Shown: positions 17,022 to 23,325 of the stretch, piece by piece | Layout: every line of letters begins with the position of its first letter | Numbering within the stretch: the first letter of the stretch is position 1 | NCBI GenBank assembly: GCA_038240295.1 | Contig: JBBSDW010000011.1 | Location: forward strand, 1 to 36,412 | Source: JABDDM01 sp038240295 | GTDB taxonomy: Bacteria > Bacteroidota > Ignavibacteria > Palsa-1295 | Direction: 5' to 3' | Length of the DNA stretch: 36,412 nt | Notes under the pieces: generated by a model | Database searches by the model: none | Told to the model about the DNA's origin: nothing | The model's input: the letters and a program-made list of their open reading frames with translations, nothing else | Program-made: the position numbers and the translations under genes

Positions 17022-18302
17022 TTAGTTTGTCGTGTTCAGAGGTTGCCAGTTGTTATCGAAGAGTTGATTGCCGACGATAAAGCGATTTCCGTTACCGTTC
17101 GGGAGTGGTGCAAGCGCAAGGAGGGCTCGCTGTTCGTCGATCGTTAGCGTGCTTTTAAGTTGTGCGAACCTGCCGAGAAGTTGTGCCTCGGATTCCGGAA
17201 GGACGCTATCGTGCTCGATGAAAAGATCGAGCGAATATTCATGCGCAAGCGCCCGCGTTAGTGCGCGACTGATGCGCGAGAGTGTATTGTCGACGACATC
17301 GCGCATAAAGACCTCGTAACTTGTTTCGGCGTTCGCGAGGTTGACATTCTCGACATCACCCAAAACGATCTTCGGCACTTTGAATGCCTGACGGATCGAG
17401 TCCGAGAGATCGGCTTTTGAATTTCGAAAGTCGAGTTCTTTTCCCTGACTGCTTAGCACTTCGATCTGGCCGCCATCCGGAAGGATCGCAAGTTTGCCGC
17501 CATTCTCCGGACCCTGATATCGGTCATCCCAATCGGCACGCACTTCGTTGAGCTGGGCTTGAGTCAGCATGGCGCCCGCAGGGAATTTGAGCACCGCGCG
17601 CGGCACGGAGTCATTGGCGAAATAACGTTCTTGAAATAATCGAAGCGCGGTGTCGGCTTTTGCGCTGTCGAGCAGATCGCTCAGGATCGCATGTCCGAAA
17701 AGTGGCGCCGTCCGGATATCGGGGCGGCGAATATGGATGATGTCGTTTGCATCGATGACGGTGTTCGTCGGTTGGAACCTGTAGAAATTTGGCATCCCGT
17801 CGTCGCCTCGCTCGATGTCGAAGTTAAGCGTCGGCAATGGCCAAAGCTCGCGAACGACGCCACGTTCATCGCGGACTTTCAGGATGATCGCGTTGCCTGT
17901 CGCATCGAGCCACTGACTTACAAGTTCGAGCAGGTCGGGCATATCGAGCAAGGGGTTGGGATGGATCAGCAATTGCTCGAGTGGATGATCGGCAAGCAGA
18001 TCCTTCGTCCGGGTTGTCGTGCTGAGGGCTGCGCCTCGCAGCGCGGAGCTTTTGCGCATTCGATAGAGGTGGAAGCTGCCGTGACCGACTGCTTCGCTCC
18101 TGGCGTGCATGCAGGCGCTAACCGTCTCGCGAATGAACAGTAAGTTGGTTCGAGGTGAATCGAAGGCGTTGTAATAATAACGGGTCTGCCAGGGATTGTT
18201 GCTGAAGGCGACCGAAGGAAGTGACTGCGTTGGCGTTGTGGTTGCTTCCGCAGGCGCACGACGCTTCAGCGTTAGATCGATGGGACCTATGTGAAGTTGC
18301 AT
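17022..18302 (-). CDS. Phage portal protein (HK97 type)
   Basis: Forms the dodecameric ring through which DNA enters the head. The 426-residue protein shows LVSQWLDATGNAIILKVRDERG (family LxxxGNAY region), LWPLPTLNF, DIIHIRRPD and a later DLSDSIRQAFKVPKIVLGD, which corresponds to the conserved IAxxFGVPPxLLG segment of HK97 portals. The N-terminal 30 residues are variable. It is the first gene of the virion module; the terminase genes that should precede it are missing, the upstream 537 bp holding no recognisable coding sequence. Length is normal, so the gene itself looks intact. Confidence 0.9.
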   Translation of the reverse strand: MQLHIGPIDLTLKRRAPAEATTTPTQSLPSVAFSNNPWQTRYYYNAFDSPRTNLLFIRETVSACMHARSEAVGHGSFHLYRMRKSSALRGAALSTTTRTKDLLADHPLEQLLIHPNPLLDMPDLLELVSQWLDATGNAIILKVRDERGVVRELWPLPTLNFDIERGDDGMPNFYRFQPTNTVIDANDIIHIRRPDIRTAPLFGHAILSDLLDSAKADTALRLFQERYFANDSVPRAVLKFPAGAMLTQAQLNEVRADWDDRYQGPENGGKLAILPDGGQIEVLSSQGKELDFRNSKADLSDSIRQAFKVPKIVLGDVENVNLANAETSYEVFMRDVVDNTLSRISRALTRALAHEYSLDLFIEHDSVLPESEAQLLGRFAQLKSTLTIDEQRALLALAPLPNGNGNRFIVGNQLFDNNWQPLNTTN

Positions 18303-18467
18303 AGACTGTGTACGAATTTGTTGAATGGGAAGTTAAAAGTTGAGCGACGACACATTCGCTATTTTGCGCGATTTTATGCGCTCTTCTTTTTGCGTTATTT
18401 CTTGAGCTCTTCTTTGATAGCGAAAAGATCAAGCAGCAGGGAATATGCGACAAGGAGGGATGTAGAT

Positions 18468-18502
18468 CCGGCAGACACCACGTTGCTCCGTGGCTCTGCC
18501 GG
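18468..18502. repeat. REP-like hairpin
   Basis: CCGGCAGACACCACG (18468-18482) pairs with CGTGGCTCTGCCGG (18489-18502) with a short loop and one bulge. No T-run follows. It lies upstream of the portal gene. Confidence 0.65.
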
Positions 18503-18695
18503 CATCACTCGACTTCCAGGCCCCCGCGAAATTGGGAAGTGAAGCAGTCGTTGGGTGTGCTTCATTGCGTTGTACCTGTGCCCGAACATTCGTTCGGCAG
18601 GCCAAAAATACAAAATCGTAGTGTGAAAAGCAAGCGTTTTTTTCATTCTGCGGCGCAAAACTTAAAATTTAGGCTCAAATCCCTCAAAAAGGGTG

Positions 18696-18703
18696 TAGAT
18701 TTG
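18696..18703 (+). promoter_or_regulatory. Candidate -7 box (TAnnTTTG)
   Basis: TAGATTTG matches the Bacteroidota -7 consensus exactly, 137 nt before the ATG of the four-TM protein; a transcript from here would have a long leader. No clear -33 element was found at ideal spacing. Confidence 0.3.
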
Positions 18704-18839
18704 TACATATAAATGGCACACGGACACGAAGCAGCCGGCCGAATTACCTGTTTTGACCCACATGCGCTTGTGGGACCGAGATCATGAAAATTAGTCGGCA
18801 GTCGGCAATCGGCACGAAAAGAGTAGGTCACACGATACA

Positions 18840-19367
18840 ATGAAAAAAGCCTTCCTGATCGTCTTCCTCGCGGGCATCGCAATCTGCGGCATCATGCTCT
18901 TTCAGGAAAACACGCTCCTGAATTCGCAGGAGCCGTTCGTTCCGATGACGACGCTCTCGCCTCAGCAAGTCGTCGATAAATTTGATTCGGCCGATGCGCT
19001 CTCTAGCACCTTCTCGCTTATCATCACGACCGCGCTTTTTCTGATCGCCTTTGTGATCGCATTCCAGAAAAAGATCGGTGCGGGATTGTACCTATTCATC
19101 GCCACTCTTTTTTTTGTAAGCTTTACGTTAATTGACGATCTCTATTTCGACGACTGGTTTTTCACGTTTCGAAAAGCGCATGGTCTTTGGAACGGTGGCT
19201 TTTCCGTAGGCGGCATCATGGGGATCGTTTACAGTCTTGTCGTGATCGCGATCGGAAGTTTTAGTTATATCGGGCTTCGCGGAATGATGAAGCGAAGAAG
19301 GGATGCGCACACGAAAGATGTTAACATCGTAACGATCTCTTCACAAAGCGAGCAACCGCGTTCTTGA
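18840..19367 (+). CDS. Predicted four-TM membrane protein of unknown function
   Basis: A 175-residue protein with hydrophobic segments at about 4-21 (AFLIVFLAGIAICGIMLF), 57-74 (FSLIITTALFLIAFVIAF), 80-97 (GAGLYLFIATLFFVSFTL) and 122-145 (VGGIMGIVYSLVVIAIGSFSYIGL), and a basic C-terminal tail (KRRRDAHTKD). The loop after segment three is acidic and aromatic (IDDLYFDDWFF). No family was recognised. It is transcribed away from the phage module and ends just before a convergent hairpin. Confidence 0.65.
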   Translation: MKKAFLIVFLAGIAICGIMLFQENTLLNSQEPFVPMTTLSPQQVVDKFDSADALSSTFSLIITTALFLIAFVIAFQKKIGAGLYLFIATLFFVSFTLIDDLYFDDWFFTFRKAHGLWNGGFSVGGIMGIVYSLVVIAIGSFSYIGLRGMMKRRRDAHTKDVNIVTISSQSEQPRS

Positions 19368-19372
19368 GACTT

Positions 19373-19398
19373 GGGGTGCACCCGTATGGGCACACCCC
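19373..19398. terminator. Hairpin between convergent genes
   Basis: GGGGTGCACCC and GGGCACACCCC pair around a short loop with one mismatch. It lies 5 bp after the stop of the membrane protein gene; no T-run follows, so termination would be weak or factor-dependent. Confidence 0.4.
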
Positions 19399-19427
19399 GC
19401 ATGATCCCAACCCTCCAGAAACAACCT

Positions 19428-19772
19428 TTAGTCATCGATACCGCATTCGCTTAGCCGTTGAAGCAATAGCGTTGTAACGATATGATGGGCATGCTCGCGA
19501 GCCTGCCAGAAATCTTCGAGCATTTCCCCCAGCTCATCTTCGAGCGCCTCGGCGTAGAAGGCCGTACCGTCGATAAAATGGGCGAGATAATCGAGATCGA
19601 TGAGTTCATCATCGGGCCGCAGCGCAGGATGAAAGCAGAGTGACATTTCACCTTCCAGCGCGTGATCGTCAATCCGATCGTTTGGCTCATCTGGCTGTGC
19701 AATGAAGGAATCATGAAGTCCGAAATGGGACGTTTGATAATTGCGTGTTTGAGTTTGTGCAGTCTGTGACAT
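19428..19772 (-). CDS. Small acidic protein of unknown function
   Basis: 114 residues from the ATG at 19770-19772; an upstream TTG would add 16 residues. The N-terminal 25 residues are polar and probably disordered (SQTAQTQTRNYQ). The rest is strongly acidic and helical, with DIDHALEGE-like and LEDELGEMLEDFWQAREHAHH stretches, and ends with LLLQRLSECGIDD. Such composition is seen in DNA-mimic, anti-restriction and scaffold-type phage proteins as well as in plain cytosolic ones; nothing decides between these. A hairpin and an 18-bp tandem direct repeat lie just upstream and could be its control region. Confidence 0.5.
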   Translation of the reverse strand: MSQTAQTQTRNYQTSHFGLHDSFIAQPDEPNDRIDDHALEGEMSLCFHPALRPDDELIDLDYLAHFIDGTAFYAEALEDELGEMLEDFWQAREHAHHIVTTLLLQRLSECGIDD

Positions 19773-19812
19773 GGTCTTCGTTTTTTTTAGTAATGCATAG
19801 GAGTTCTCGAAC

Positions 19813-19875
19813 GCTGACAAAAAGAGTCAGCGTCAAAGCCTGCGAGGGCCTTTGAGTAGCCTGCGAGGGCCTTTG
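19813..19875. repeat. Hairpin followed by an 18-bp tandem direct repeat
   Basis: GCTGAC/GTCAGC form a short hairpin at about 19813-19832. It is followed by two identical copies of AGCCTGCGAGGGCCTTTG at 19837-19854 and 19858-19875, spaced 21 bp start to start (two helical turns). Each copy is itself nearly palindromic (CAAAG/CTTTG). The two-turn spacing on one face of the helix suits an operator for the acidic protein gene downstream on the minus strand. Confidence 0.55.
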
Positions 19876-20006
19876 TGTTATGTTGGTTTTGTTTGCCGCT
19901 GCGAATCTCGATAGCGAGAATCATCAACCGGTTGCCGAGGCATCGACGAGTATGAAGACGCCTGGAAGAACGTGCGCTTTTGCGTTATAAACGCGTGCGT
20001 AAGCGA

Positions 20007-20516
20007 CTAATAGTACAAGTCGAAACTTCCGCTGCGGACGCTGACGAAATTGCCAGCCTGGTTCTCCGCTTCGAAGGAGAAGGATCCGCTTACTTCGCGA
20101 AGCAGTGTGTCGAACCGGTCGATTTCGACAGTGCCGGTGTAATTCGCATTCGTCGAATAAAGCTGGTCGGCCGAACTCAGCGTTTCATCGACGAAAATTG
20201 CGCGGCTATACGTGTTGCCGATGTCGTATTGGCCCGATTCCGTTATGCCGTCGAGATCGAGTTCGATGATCGTCTGGTCATTTGTGCTCGGCTGGCGATA
20301 GGCGACGATCTGAAGCTGTTCGTTTGCATAGGTCGTCGTGACATCTTCTCGCTGGCCGGATTGGTCGGCGGTCGGGCTCCAGCCGCTGCCATCGACGACG
20401 GCGCTAAAGCTTCCGGCTGTGTTGACAGGTCCCGTCGAACCATTATAGGTATTCGAGCATCCTGCAACTACGCAGGCGAAAAGTAACAGGCTGCAAGTTC
20501 TGCGGAAACTTCGCAT
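20007..20516 (-). CDS. Lipoprotein, DUF6252-like
   Basis: 169 residues from the ATG at 20514-20516. The N-terminus RSFRRTCSLLLFACVVAGC is a type II signal peptide with lipobox VAGC, so the mature protein should be acylated at Cys20 and held in the outer or inner membrane. The mature part (AGSFSAVVDGSGWSPTAD, then LQIVAYRQPS, LDLDGITESGQYDIG and a C-terminal beta sheet ending FVSVRSGSFDLYY) matches the layout of DUF6252 lipoproteins of the FCB group, whose function is unknown. It begins 4 bp after the stop of the 81-residue gene, implying coupled translation. Confidence 0.72.
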   Translation of the reverse strand: MRSFRRTCSLLLFACVVAGCSNTYNGSTGPVNTAGSFSAVVDGSGWSPTADQSGQREDVTTTYANEQLQIVAYRQPSTNDQTIIELDLDGITESGQYDIGNTYSRAIFVDETLSSADQLYSTNANYTGTVEIDRFDTLLREVSGSFSFEAENQAGNFVSVRSGSFDLYY

Positions 20517-20520
20517 GGGT

Positions 20521-20766
20521 TCAATCGTCGTTCGCCGATAGACTCTTGATGCGTTGTTTGATATCGAGCAGCCGCCAGGGTCTGGCAGTGATGAAAACCG
20601 TCTCGAGCGGAGTGCCATCGATCTTTACGCGAACCCTGTCGACACCCGTGAGAAGAAGCTTTTGAACTTCTTCGCCTGCCGCACCGAAGCCAAAGCGTAC
20701 TTTGCTTACAACGGGCGTGGTCGGCGCGACCGATTCTGTGACGATCAGGTACTTTTCTGCTTTCAC
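20521..20766 (-). CDS. Small conserved-looking protein of unknown function (81 aa)
   Basis: Starts with GTG at 20764-20766. The product (MKAEKYLIVTESVAPT, then LLLTGVDRVRVKIDG and VFITARPWRLLDIKQRIKSL) looks like a small alpha-beta domain without signal or TM segment. It lies 4 bp before the lipoprotein ATG, and its upstream side is a 424-bp region shared with the divergent XRE regulator, so the regulator may control the pair. No family recognised; an alternative is that it is a fragment of a larger gene. Confidence 0.5.
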   Translation of the reverse strand: MKAEKYLIVTESVAPTTPVVSKVRFGFGAAGEEVQKLLLTGVDRVRVKIDGTPLETVFITARPWRLLDIKQRIKSLSANDD

Positions 20767-21190
20767 TCTGGATGCCGAAGTTTAGTCCTATAATATCAAC
20801 TGGGGTCGCAACGATAGGCCGCAACAACAGCAACAGGTTTCTGGGATCGCATCACTCAACGCATTCTCAACCGATACGTTGCGCCTGGGACATTAGAACA
20901 CCGATAAATTCTTCCGAGTGATGCCCATATCGTACAACCGGAAGCATTCGAAGTGTTCCCTGCCACCACGGTTGCTAGGGCTCTCGACTCACATTACTAC
21001 TTTTCATCTTGATCCTCCTTTCTCCGTTCGTATATGGGTAAACGCTAAGTTATGTGCTTTATGTTCCCTTGAACAATAAAAAAAGCATAAAAAAGATTGA
21101 TTTTGAGAAATTTCTTGCCATGCGGTATCAAAAACGCTGAATTCTTCGTATATTCGAACATAAAGGTCAAAAACTTTATTTGAAAAAAGA
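20767..21190. other. Divergent regulatory region with a possible leader peptide
   Basis: This 424-bp gap separates the minus-strand pair from the XRE gene. On the minus strand a textbook Shine-Dalgarno sequence (AAAGGAGG, 21014-21021) precedes an ATG at 21005-21007 by 6 nt; the frame is ten codons long and ends in TAG at 20975-20977, then stays open to a TGA at 20867-20869. Such a strong ribosome site is unlike any other start in the window. On the plus strand the 100 bp before the XRE ATG are AT-rich and hold two GAACA-type inverted sites. Confidence 0.45.
21062..21160. promoter_or_regulatory. Candidate XRE operator sites
   Basis: TGTTC-CCTT-GAACA at 21062-21075 is a perfect 5-bp inverted repeat, and TATTC-GAACA at 21151-21160 repeats the same half-site with no spacer. 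Both lie in the AT-rich region just upstream of the XRE regulator and divergent from the lipoprotein pair, the usual place for autoregulatory sites. Confidence 0.4.
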
Positions 21191-21568
21191 ATGGCAGCAG
21201 AGACTCAAGGTGAACGGATTCGAAGACTTCGCGACGAACGCGGGCAGAAACAGCTTTTTATCGCACGCAAGGCGAAGGTCACTCAGGCCCACTTGAGCAG
21301 GATCGAAAACGACGAGAGCGGCGTGACCGAACATACGCTGAAGAAGATTGCCGATGCGATGGGCGTAACGTATGAGGAAATTGCGGTAGCTCCGAAGTGG
21401 AAGCCTACCGAAGAGGATGCCGGCAGCATCGATGAAGTACTTGCCGACGAAGTCGCGATGCTTCGCTTTTTAGGTGGCTCGAAACCTGACGCCGAAACCT
21501 ACGAATGGGTCAAGCGCTCGCTCGAAGTGATCCGCTCGGAAGTAAAACATCGTCTCAAAAAGAGGTAG
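21191..21568 (+). CDS. XRE-family transcriptional regulator
   Basis: 125-residue DNA-binding protein. Residues 6-62 form a Cro/C1-type helix-turn-helix: GERIRRLRDERGQKQLFIARKAKVTQAHLSRIENDESG, with the recognition helix around VTQAHLSRIE, then LKKIADAMGVTYEEI. The C-terminal half is acidic and helical (SIDEVLADEVAMLRFL, EWVKRSLEVIRSEVKHRLKK) and may dimerise. Codon 1 is ATG after an A-rich stretch with only a weak purine run. It could be a phage repressor relic, since it is near the virion module, or an antitoxin-type regulator; no toxin gene adjoins it. It probably controls itself through the inverted sites upstream. Confidence 0.85.
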   Translation: MAAETQGERIRRLRDERGQKQLFIARKAKVTQAHLSRIENDESGVTEHTLKKIADAMGVTYEEIAVAPKWKPTEEDAGSIDEVLADEVAMLRFLGGSKPDAETYEWVKRSLEVIRSEVKHRLKKR

Positions 21569-21757
21569 ATGCGTGTCTATAGCGCTGAATAGTGGGCGGC
21601 TGTGCATGGATCGCTGGCCGAGCGGGCTCATGTTAGGTTCCCGTGGCTATCTAACGCTTGCTCGACTGAGTTTGAAATCTAATTAGGCTGGGCGCGCGTT
21701 GGCCCTTTTGTCTGGCACTTCAAGTTGTCTGCTTATTGTACTAAACTGTCATTTGCA

Positions 21758-22807
21758 ATGAAAGTCTTCTCGAATCGGAATTCGCGTACAAAAGGGATAA
21801 CAGGTAGGTGGAGCTTTCTTGCGCTCGTGCCGTTCTGTGGGGTGCTGCTGAACGGTTGTTTCTGGCTCACATCCCCATTCAGCGGCCCGAACGTGACGTA
21901 TCCCACCACGCAGGTTGAAGCGCTGGTATGGTCGCCCGACGGATCAAAATGTGTGTCGATCGAGCAGCACACGCAGGATGCCACAAGCGGCAGTTCATTC
22001 GCTGTCGTCACCTACGATCGCGACGGCAAGCAGGTCGCTTCTTCTGCTCTTGGGCAGGACGCTTATCCTACCGGACCTATGTTCGTCGACCCTTCGAACG
22101 CCGTTGTTTATTTTTCGAACGGGACTGACGTCGAGCAAATGGCGCTTGCGACAGGTCTGGTAACCCCGTTGGTCTATTCCTACAATCTTGTAGCGCAATC
22201 GGCGAGCGGAAAATATTTATTGCTGACCAACGAGAGAGCGCAGCAAAGTCCGCAGTCGTTCGAACTCCTCGATATCTCGGGATCACGCCCGCGGCCGGTC
22301 CATCAATGGGCGGTAAATCTAGCGACCTATTCGTATCCAGGCGTGGCATGGTTGGGCGATTCCGTCTTTGGGTATCTTGCGTATCGGTCATCCAGTGCCC
22401 TATCGCTCTTTGTCGTCGATACGAACATTCAGCGCCACGATTCCCTCGAAACGACCAGCGACCTTGATGCTGCGAACGCAGGGGTACTTGGCGGTGGGGG
22501 AAACTTCTATCTCGCAAGTCAATTGGGCATTACCAAGCTCGCCTCGGGGACCGCGGGCACAATGATCGTGCAGGATACCGCAGCCGCGGCCACCATTTCG
22601 CGAGATGGCCGAGTGATTGCCTATTGCACAAATCAATATTCTGCATCTTCGCTCCGCCTGTTGAATACGGCAACCGGTAAGACCGCCACGATCTCGAGTG
22701 ACGCATCCAAACCGAGCATGGCGACCGCCGGCGACCGAGTCGCCTTTATCGAATCGCCCGATTTTTATCATTCGAACGTTCGCATTCTGCCAGTTCAAAT
22801 TCCATAG
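21758..22807 (+). CDS. Lipoprotein with TolB/WD40-like beta-propeller repeats
   Basis: 349 residues from the ATG at 21758. The N-terminus has a basic stretch, a hydrophobic core FLALVPFCGVLL and the lipobox LLNGC, so it should be a lipoprotein. The mature region contains repeats of the WSPDGSKCVSI, SASGKYLLLTN, ISRDGRVIAYCTN type, the PD40/TolB propeller pattern, ending KPSMATAGDRVAFIESPDF. It is likely anchored at the membrane facing the periplasm or the outside and acts through protein contacts. It stands alone between the XRE gene and the VOC gene, which starts 24 bp later and may share its transcript. Confidence 0.7.
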   Translation: MKVFSNRNSRTKGITGRWSFLALVPFCGVLLNGCFWLTSPFSGPNVTYPTTQVEALVWSPDGSKCVSIEQHTQDATSGSSFAVVTYDRDGKQVASSALGQDAYPTGPMFVDPSNAVVYFSNGTDVEQMALATGLVTPLVYSYNLVAQSASGKYLLLTNERAQQSPQSFELLDISGSRPRPVHQWAVNLATYSYPGVAWLGDSVFGYLAYRSSSALSLFVVDTNIQRHDSLETTSDLDAANAGVLGGGGNFYLASQLGITKLASGTAGTMIVQDTAAAATISRDGRVIAYCTNQYSASSLRLLNTATGKTATISSDASKPSMATAGDRVAFIESPDFYHSNVRILPVQIP

Positions 22808-22831
22808 TTCTGTTCTTGCTTTTTTTGCTTT

Positions 22832-23236
22832 ATGATACAACACGAAACACTCACACGCCATCCACTGATTGTCGAAGGTATCTTCGCGCAGGCGATCTAT
22901 GTGGCCGATTTCGAACGATCCAAAGCCTTTTATTCGGAAACACTTGGGATGAAAGTGACGGGGAGCGAAGGCGCGAGCGGATGCTTTCTTGGCATCGGTG
23001 CAAACCCACAGGCGATCTATCTCGAAGGCGGACATCCTGATAAAACGCCCGACCCTACGCGAAGCAGCGTCTCGTTTATGATGCGTGTCGCCGATGCAAG
23101 AAACGCCTTCGACGATCTTCAAGAACGAGGTGTGCAGATCGTGCAGCAAACCGCAGTCGATATGGGCTCGGGTTCGTACTGGTTCCAGTTCTTCGATCCT
23201 TCGGGCAATCTGCTCGAGATCGTTTCGATGCCGTAA
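22832..23236 (+). CDS. VOC (glyoxalase/dioxygenase fold) family protein
   Basis: 134 residues with the beta-alpha-beta-beta-beta layout of vicinal-oxygen-chelate proteins: AIYVADFERSKAFYSETLGMKV, then YLEGGHP, SVSFMMRVADARNAFDDLQERGV and FFDPSGNLLEIVSMP. The final glutamate of NLLEIV is the usual metal ligand, but the first ligand position, commonly His at the start of the first strand (HVxxxVxDxxxSxxFY), is occupied by Gln/Ala here, so metal binding is uncertain. Substrate unknown; possible roles include glyoxalase-like detoxification or antibiotic binding. It precedes the symporter operon by 89 bp. Confidence 0.85.
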   Translation: MIQHETLTRHPLIVEGIFAQAIYVADFERSKAFYSETLGMKVTGSEGASGCFLGIGANPQAIYLEGGHPDKTPDPTRSSVSFMMRVADARNAFDDLQERGVQIVQQTAVDMGSGSYWFQFFDPSGNLLEIVSMP

Positions 23237-23325
23237 CCAAGGCCAACTGGAGCAGGCTCTTTTAGCGGCTTTCGGTCCTCCCCAATCAATCCTTTACTAA
23301 CTTCGCATCAGAGAGCGCACGAACC

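Larger units (their letters stand above)
18303..18839. other. Gene-free stretch upstream of the portal gene
   Basis: No credible gene is seen in these 537 bp. It holds a strong hairpin (18468-18502), an AT-rich segment near 18600-18720 and a candidate promoter box at 18696-18703. A minus-strand frame of 87 codons (18395-18658) runs through the hairpin and has no domain character; I do not call it. Terminase small or large subunit genes, expected here in a phage, are missing. Confidence 0.6.

Noticed and set aside
7465..18302. Intact prophage or gene transfer agent
   Set aside because: Terminase, tail and integration genes are not visible and unrelated genes interrupt the head block; the known GTA gene order is not matched.
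18395..18658. 87-codon minus-strand frame upstream of the portal gene
   Set aside because: Runs through a REP-like hairpin, has no domain character and no credible start; not a terminase remnant that I can recognise.
22400..23149. 249-codon minus-strand open frame
   Set aside because: Spans two plus-strand genes with clear motifs (lipoprotein propeller and VOC) and has none of its own.
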